Source: Rhodospirillales bacterium (lineage in GTDB: Bacteria; Pseudomonadota; Alphaproteobacteria; Micavibrionales; UBA2020). Taken from it: DNA of 20,591 nt. Positions within the stretch are counted from its first letter, which is position 1. Every line of letters starts with the position of its first letter. Shown here piece after piece: positions 16,526-20,591 of the stretch. The notes under the pieces were generated by a model. It searched no databases. It worked only from the letters and a program-made list of their open reading frames with translations, and had not been told where the DNA came from. Location of the stretch: NCBI GenBank assembly GCA_023266795.1, contig JAHFPI010000006.1:2165-22755 (forward strand), in the 5' to 3' direction. A program made the translations under genes and the position numbers.

Positions 16526-17779
16526 CTAGCCCACAATCCGGTTCCGGCCGATGGCGCGCAGGCCGTCGTTGGACGGCAGGGCGCGCTGCCGTGCGGATTC
16601 CAGCAGCTCGGCGTAGACATCCAGCGTCCCCGCACACATTTTTTCATTGGTGAAATGCGTCCCGATGTGGCTCATCGCCCGCGTCGCCAGCATGGCGCGC
16701 TGCCGTGCATCTAGCGACAGGGCTTCATTGAGCGCGGAGGCCAGACCCTGCACATCGCCGGGCGTCACCAGCCAGCCGGTTTCGTCCCGCAGGATGGTTT
16801 CGCGGGTGCCGCCGTGATCGGTGGCGATCACCGGACGCCCCATCGCCTGCGCCTCGATTGGAATGCGGCCAAAGCCTTCCGGCACCAGCGAAGGCGACAC
16901 CACCACGGTGGACAGCATGTAGGCCGCCGGCATGTCGTCGCAGTGATTGACGATCCGCACGGCGCCGCCGAGGCCGCTGCTCTCGATATACGCCTCCAGC
17001 TCCTTGCGGTAGTGGACGTTGCCGATGTCGGAGCCGACGAACAGGCAGAAAATATCTTTTTGCTGGAGGCGCTGCATGGCGTCGATCAGGAACATGTGGC
17101 CCTTGATGCGGCTGAGCCGCGCCGGCAGCATAATGACCGAGGCGCCGTCCGGCACCCGCCATTGCTGGGCGAGCTTGATCAGCCGGTCGGGCGTCACCGC
17201 GTTGGGATGGAATTTTTCGATGGCCGCGCCGCGATGGACGACGCGGATTTTTTCCGGCGACACCTGATAATTCTTCTCCAGATAATCCGCGAGAAAATGC
17301 GATACCGCGATCACGCGCTCGCCTTTGGTGATGGATGAGTTATACAGCATTTTCAGTGCGCCGCCAGTCTTGTGGGCGGAATGGATGCTGGTGACGTATT
17401 TGGCGGGAGTCCCCTGCACGGCGCGGCCCGCGCTCCAGGCGGGAGCGCGGCTGCACGCATGAACCACGTCGACGTTATAGTTCCGGATGATTTTCCGCAG
17501 CCGGCCGATATTGTCCGCGATCACCAGCGGATTTTTGCTGTCCACCGGCAGGACGATATGCACCCCGCCCGCCTTGGTGATTTCCCGCACCCGGGCGCCG
17601 CCGGAGGAGACCACGATCGAATGCCCGCCGGACCTGACGATGGCCGCGTTCAGGTCGATCACGCCCTGCTCGACCCCGCCGGCGTTCAGGGCCGGTAAAA
17701 TCTGCATAATCACCGGCGCGCGCACGCTCTCGGCAAATCCGCAAAAAGCGGCACTCACGACATCTGCTGTTCTGATCAT
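16526..17779 (-). CDS. Glycosyltransferase family 4 (GT-B fold)
   Basis: This retaining, nucleotide-sugar-dependent glycosyltransferase probably acts in lipopolysaccharide core or surface glycan synthesis at the cytoplasmic face of the inner membrane. The 417-residue protein has an N-terminal acceptor domain opening with MQILPALNAGGVEQGVIDL (glycine-rich GGVE). The C-terminal donor domain includes LPARLSRIKGH and the EX7E motif in VPEGFGRIPIEAQAMGRPVIA (Glu301 and Glu309). HGGTRETI and TGWLVTPGD follow. I start at the ATG at 17779, which has AAGGG upstream; an in-frame TTG five codons earlier is less likely. It is divergent from thrS and converges on family B. The sugar and acceptor are unknown. 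Confidence 0.92.
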   Translation of the reverse strand: MIRTADVVSAAFCGFAESVRAPVIMQILPALNAGGVEQGVIDLNAAIVRSGGHSIVVSSGGARVREITKAGGVHIVLPVDSKNPLVIADNIGRLRKIIRNYNVDVVHACSRAPAWSAGRAVQGTPAKYVTSIHSAHKTGGALKMLYNSSITKGERVIAVSHFLADYLEKNYQVSPEKIRVVHRGAAIEKFHPNAVTPDRLIKLAQQWRVPDGASVIMLPARLSRIKGHMFLIDAMQRLQQKDIFCLFVGSDIGNVHYRKELEAYIESSGLGGAVRIVNHCDDMPAAYMLSTVVVSPSLVPEGFGRIPIEAQAMGRPVIATDHGGTRETILRDETGWLVTPGDVQGLASALNEALSLDARQRAMLATRAMSHIGTHFTNEKMCAGTLDVYAELLESARQRALPSNDGLRAIGRNRIVG

Positions 17780-17862
17780 AGCCCTGCCCTTCAAAAACCC
17801 TTGTTCTCCCTCGTTTTTACCCCCAAACCGCCGGAAATACCAGAAAAATCCGGCATAAAGGC

Positions 17863-17893
17863 TTGACGGGGGCGGTTAAAGGCAGGACATTAT
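17863..17893 (+). promoter_or_regulatory. Candidate promoter for thrS-infC
   Basis: TTGACG (17863-17868) is a strong -35 match. The best following -10 candidate is CATTAT (17888-17893) at a long 19-base spacing. If it is real, transcription starts after about 17900, so the thrS start codon must be one of the ATGs at 17908, 17920 or 17932 and not the upstream TTG. Confidence 0.3.
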
Positions 17894-17931
17894 TTCTTAT
17901 TGTTTTAATGCCTAACGTCATGGATTTACAA

Positions 17932-19896
17932 ATGAAACCCGCCAGCGCCGAAACCGCCAAAAGACCCGTCGTCGTCACCCTGCCCGACGGCAAGAAGCTG
18001 ACCTTCGACGGCGCGGTCACGGGGCTGGAGATCGCCAAGCAGATCGGCCCGGGGCTGGCCAAGGCCGCCCTCGCCGTCAAGCAGGACGGCGTGCTGATCG
18101 ACCTGCAGCGTGAAATCCGTTCAGACGCCAAAATCGAGATCGTCACCCGCCCGTCGCCGGATGCGCTGGAGCTGATCCGCCACGACTGCGCCCACGTGCT
18201 GGCCGAAGCTGTGCAGCAGCTTTTCCCCGGCACGCAGGTCACCATCGGCCCCAATATCGAGAACGGCTTTTACTACGACTTTGCCCGCGACACGCCCTTC
18301 ACCACCGAGGACTTCGCCAATATAGAGGCGAAGATGCGCGAGATCATCGCCAAAAACGAGCCCTTCATCCGCGAAGCCTGGAGCCGCGCTGATGCGATAA
18401 AGCATTTCAAGTCCATCGGCGAGAACTACAAGGCCGAACTTATACAGGACCTGCCGGAAGCCGACGAGATCAGCATTTACCGTCAGGGCAAATGGTATGA
18501 CCTCTGCCGTGGCCCGCACCTGCCCTCGACCGGCCACGTCGGCACCGCCTTCAAGCTGATGAAAGTCGCCGGCGCCTACTGGCGCGGCGATTCCAAAAAC
18601 GCCATGCTGACGCGCATTTACGGCACGGCGTGGCGCGACCAGAAAGAGCTCGACGCCCACCTGCACATGATTGACGAAGCCGAGAAACGCGACCACCGCA
18701 AGATCGGCCGCGAGATGGATTTGTTCCATTTGCAGGACGACGCCGTGGGCAGCGTCTTCTGGCACGACAAGGGATACACGATTTACCGCGTGCTGGAAAA
18801 CTTCATCCGCCGCCGCATCCAGGCGGCAGGCTATCAGGAAGTGAAGACGCCGCAGATGTTTGACAGCTCGCTGTTCAAAGCCTCGGGCCACTGGGACATC
18901 TACGGCGACAACATGTTCAAGGTGAAGGATACTCACGGCGACGACGACGGGCGGATGATGGGCATTAAACCCATGAACTGCCCCGCCCATGTGCAGATCT
19001 TCAATCAGGGGCTGAAATCCTACCGCGACCTGCCGATCCGCATGTCGGAATTCGGCTGCTGCCACCGCAACGAGCCGTCGGGCGCGATGCACGGCATCAT
19101 GCGCGTGCGCCAGTTCACGCAGGACGACGCGCATATTTTCTGCACCGCCGGCCAGATGCAGCAGGAGGCGGCGAATTATTTCAAGCTGCAGCTGGGCGTA
19201 TACAAAGACCTCGGCTTTGACAAAATTTCCGTCAAGCTGGCGCTGCGCCCGGGGCCGAATGCGCGCATCGGCTCGGATGAGCTGTGGGACTGGTCTGAAA
19301 ACGCGCTGCGCGACGCATTGCATACCGCCGGTCTGCCTTTCGACGAACTGCCCGGCGAAGGCGCCTTCTACGGCCCGAAAGTCGAATTTCACCTCACCGA
19401 CGCCATCGGGCGCACGTGGCAATGCGGTACGCTGCAGGTCGACCCGAACCTGCCCGAACGCCTTGACGCTTCTTACATCGGCGAGGACAGCCATAAACAC
19501 CGCCCGATCATGCTCCACCGCGCTATTCTGGGTTCGATGGAACGCTTCATCGGCATCCTGATCGAGAACTACGCCGGCAAGCTGCCTCTCTGGCTCGCCC
19601 CCGTGCAGGCTGTAGTCGCGACCATCACCAGCGACGCGGACGCCTATGCGGACAAAGTGCTGGAACAGCTTAAAAAGGCCGGTATCCGCGCCGTCGTCGA
19701 TCTCCGCAATGAGAAGATTAATTACAAGATTCGGGAACATAGCCTCGCCAAAACGCCCCAGATCTGGGTGGTGGGCAAGCGGGAGGCGGAGGAAAGCACG
19801 GTAGCCATCCGCCGTTTGGGTTCTGAAGCGCAAGAAGTCCTTGCACTTGACGGGGCAATCCGTAAAATCACTGTGGAATCGGCGCCTCCGCAATAA
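17932..19896 (+). CDS. thrS: Threonine-tRNA ligase (threonyl-tRNA synthetase)
   Basis: ThrRS charges tRNA-Thr with threonine and removes misacylated serine. The 654-residue protein has the full bacterial layout. A TGS domain lies at about 12-73 (VTLPDGKKLTFDGAVTG). The editing domain has HDCAH (His84, His88) and CRGPH (Cys192, His196). The class II catalytic core has the zinc ligands Cys350 (PMNCPAH), His401 (DDAHIFC) and His529 (MLHRAILGS), motif 2 around CHRNEPSGAMHG, and motif 3 GSMERFIGIL. The anticodon-binding domain begins near LPLWLAPVQ. I choose the ATG at 17932 because the family N-terminus starts near it and a GGA lies upstream; ATGs at 17908 and 17920 are possible. infC follows after 40 bases, so the two are probably co-transcribed. 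Confidence 0.96.
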   Translation: MKPASAETAKRPVVVTLPDGKKLTFDGAVTGLEIAKQIGPGLAKAALAVKQDGVLIDLQREIRSDAKIEIVTRPSPDALELIRHDCAHVLAEAVQQLFPGTQVTIGPNIENGFYYDFARDTPFTTEDFANIEAKMREIIAKNEPFIREAWSRADAIKHFKSIGENYKAELIQDLPEADEISIYRQGKWYDLCRGPHLPSTGHVGTAFKLMKVAGAYWRGDSKNAMLTRIYGTAWRDQKELDAHLHMIDEAEKRDHRKIGREMDLFHLQDDAVGSVFWHDKGYTIYRVLENFIRRRIQAAGYQEVKTPQMFDSSLFKASGHWDIYGDNMFKVKDTHGDDDGRMMGIKPMNCPAHVQIFNQGLKSYRDLPIRMSEFGCCHRNEPSGAMHGIMRVRQFTQDDAHIFCTAGQMQQEAANYFKLQLGVYKDLGFDKISVKLALRPGPNARIGSDELWDWSENALRDALHTAGLPFDELPGEGAFYGPKVEFHLTDAIGRTWQCGTLQVDPNLPERLDASYIGEDSHKHRPIMLHRAILGSMERFIGILIENYAGKLPLWLAPVQAVVATITSDADAYADKVLEQLKKAGIRAVVDLRNEKINYKIREHSLAKTPQIWVVGKREAEESTVAIRRLGSEAQEVLALDGAIRKITVESAPPQ

Positions 19897-19925
19897 AGGC
19901 CGATTCTCTGACTTTAACAACTCAT

Positions 19926-19929
19926 GGAG
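19926..19929 (+). promoter_or_regulatory. Ribosome binding site that fixes the ATC start of infC
   Basis: GGAG (within TGGAGATGTCACATC) lies 7 bases before the ATC at 19937. This is the best Shine-Dalgarno sequence in the thrS-infC gap. It is correctly spaced only for the ATC; the ATGs at 19924 and 19930 are out of frame with infC. Confidence 0.7.
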
Positions 19930-19936
19930 ATGTCAC

Positions 19937-20464
19937 ATCGCTAGTAAACCACTGAACGACGGCCCGCGCATCAACACACAAATCCGGGCTGATAAAGTTC
20001 GCCTCATCGGCGCCGACGGAGAAATGGTTGGCGTCGTTTCTGTCCGCGAAGCCCTCGCTTCCGCCACTGACGCCGGTCTCGACCTCATCGAAATTTCCCC
20101 CAATGCCGATCCGCCGGTCTGCAAGATCTCAGACTTCGGCAAATACCGCTACGAGCTGCAAAAAAAAGAAGCCGCCGCGCGCAAAAACCAGAAAATCATT
20201 CTTACCAAGGAACTGAAAATCCGCCCCAATATCGAGGAGCACGATTTTCAGGTCAAGATCCGCAGCGCCAAGCGCTTCGTTGACGAAGGCGACAAGGTGC
20301 GCTTCACCCTGCAATTCCGTGGCCGCGAGTTCGAACACAAGGAACTCGGCATGGCCGTTCTCGCGCGGGTGCGCGCGGAACTGGCCGAATACGCCAAGAT
20401 CGAGCAGGAGCCGCGCTTCGAGGGCGGTCAGGTCATCATGATTGTCGTGCCGAAGACGGCGTAA
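19937..20464 (+). CDS. infC: Translation initiation factor IF-3, with a non-canonical ATC start codon
   Basis: IF3 binds the 30S subunit, prevents premature 50S joining and rejects wrong initiator tRNAs and start codons. The 175-residue product has the family N-terminus (LNDGPRINTQIRADKVRLIGADGEMVGVVS), the signature block EISPNADPPVCKISDFGKYRYE, the lysine-rich linker (KKEAAARKNQK) and the C-terminal domain (KELKIRPNIEEHDFQVKIRSAKRF, FRGREFEHKELG). No ATG, GTG or TTG is found in frame between the thrS stop and the conserved IF3 N-terminus. An ATC at 19937 sits 7 bases after GGAG and gives an IF3 of normal length. AUU, AUC or AUA starts in infC are known in other bacteria and let IF3 repress its own translation, so the same loop is likely here. 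rpmI and rplT are not immediately downstream. Confidence 0.95.
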   Translation: MASKPLNDGPRINTQIRADKVRLIGADGEMVGVVSVREALASATDAGLDLIEISPNADPPVCKISDFGKYRYELQKKEAAARKNQKIILTKELKIRPNIEEHDFQVKIRSAKRFVDEGDKVRFTLQFRGREFEHKELGMAVLARVRAELAEYAKIEQEPRFEGGQVIMIVVPKTA

Positions 20465-20539
20465 TCCGGCTTATACCGCCAGACGCGCCTGCTGCCGGGG
20501 ACGGAAGGGAACGACGATCCCCCAAGCCTCTTTTTTAAA

Positions 20540-20591
20540 CTAACGCCTGATATTGACCGGCACGTTCCTGAACTGCGAGCGCTCGTCGATG
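20540..20591 (-). CDS. Possible 3' end of a minus-strand gene (partial, cut by window edge)
   Basis: Reading the minus strand from the window edge, a frame without stops gives IDERSQFRNVPVNIRR followed by TAG at 20542-20540. The residue composition looks like real coding sequence, and a T-rich run (20531-20536 on the plus strand) lies just beyond. Only 16 codons are visible, so the product cannot be named. This would make the gene convergent with infC. Confidence 0.35.
   Translation of the reverse strand, partial: IDERSQFRNVPVNIRR

Noticed and set aside
20499..20536. Possible terminator after infC (GGGGA...TCCCC followed by a T run)
   Set aside because: Only about 5 pairs with a 16-base loop, and the T run lies about 10 bases beyond the stem.

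Overview
The window looks like a chromosomal segment of a Gram-negative alphaproteobacterium. The evidence is a Pal lipoprotein with CpoB, a SurA chaperone, two lipopolysaccharide-type glycosyltransferases, a histidine kinase with a PleC/DivJ-like H-box region, and an N-terminally extended RsmA of the alphaproteobacterial kind. The housekeeping genes are moderately GC-rich. Several genes of unknown function, or their upstream regions, are visibly richer in A+T. I cannot name the genus; an uncultured or host/prey-associated lineage is only a guess.

Layout, left to right: (1) a soluble three-PAS sensor histidine kinase (130-2157, +). (2) An A+T-rich orphan membrane protein of 585 aa (2251-4008, +). 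(3) pal and cpoB on the minus strand (5463-4022), without tolQRAB beside them; cpoB carries a terminator-like hairpin just inside its reading frame. (4) A plus-strand run of uvrD/pcrA (5630-7855), surA (7944-9263) and rsmA (9247-10107), with rsmA overlapping surA and probably starting at TTG. (5) Two tandem paralogous genes of unknown function, 'family A' (10226-10813 and 10826-11416). (6) gmk (minus) divergent from a short-chain dehydrogenase (plus), then a large inverted repeat, then tusA-like and heptosyltransferase-like genes on the minus strand (13063-14198). (7) Two more tandem paralogs of unknown function, 'family B' (14358-15521 and 15530-16516), built from about 65-residue internal repeats and sharing a conserved basic C-terminal tail. 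(8) A GT4 glycosyltransferase (minus), then thrS and infC (plus). infC almost certainly starts at ATC. The last 52 bases are probably the 3' end of another minus-strand gene.

The known genes cover envelope integrity (pal, cpoB, surA), lipopolysaccharide or glycan assembly (GT9, GT4), translation (rsmA, thrS, infC), nucleotide metabolism (gmk), DNA repair (uvrD) and signalling. The unexplained content is the two tandem families inserted between housekeeping genes. The first gene of each pair is preceded by the same 12-base A+T-rich sequence, which suggests shared control. No stretch longer than 300 bases lacks a gene. I saw no tRNA, rRNA, CRISPR array, transposase or phage gene. Bases 1-129 hold no feature I can support.
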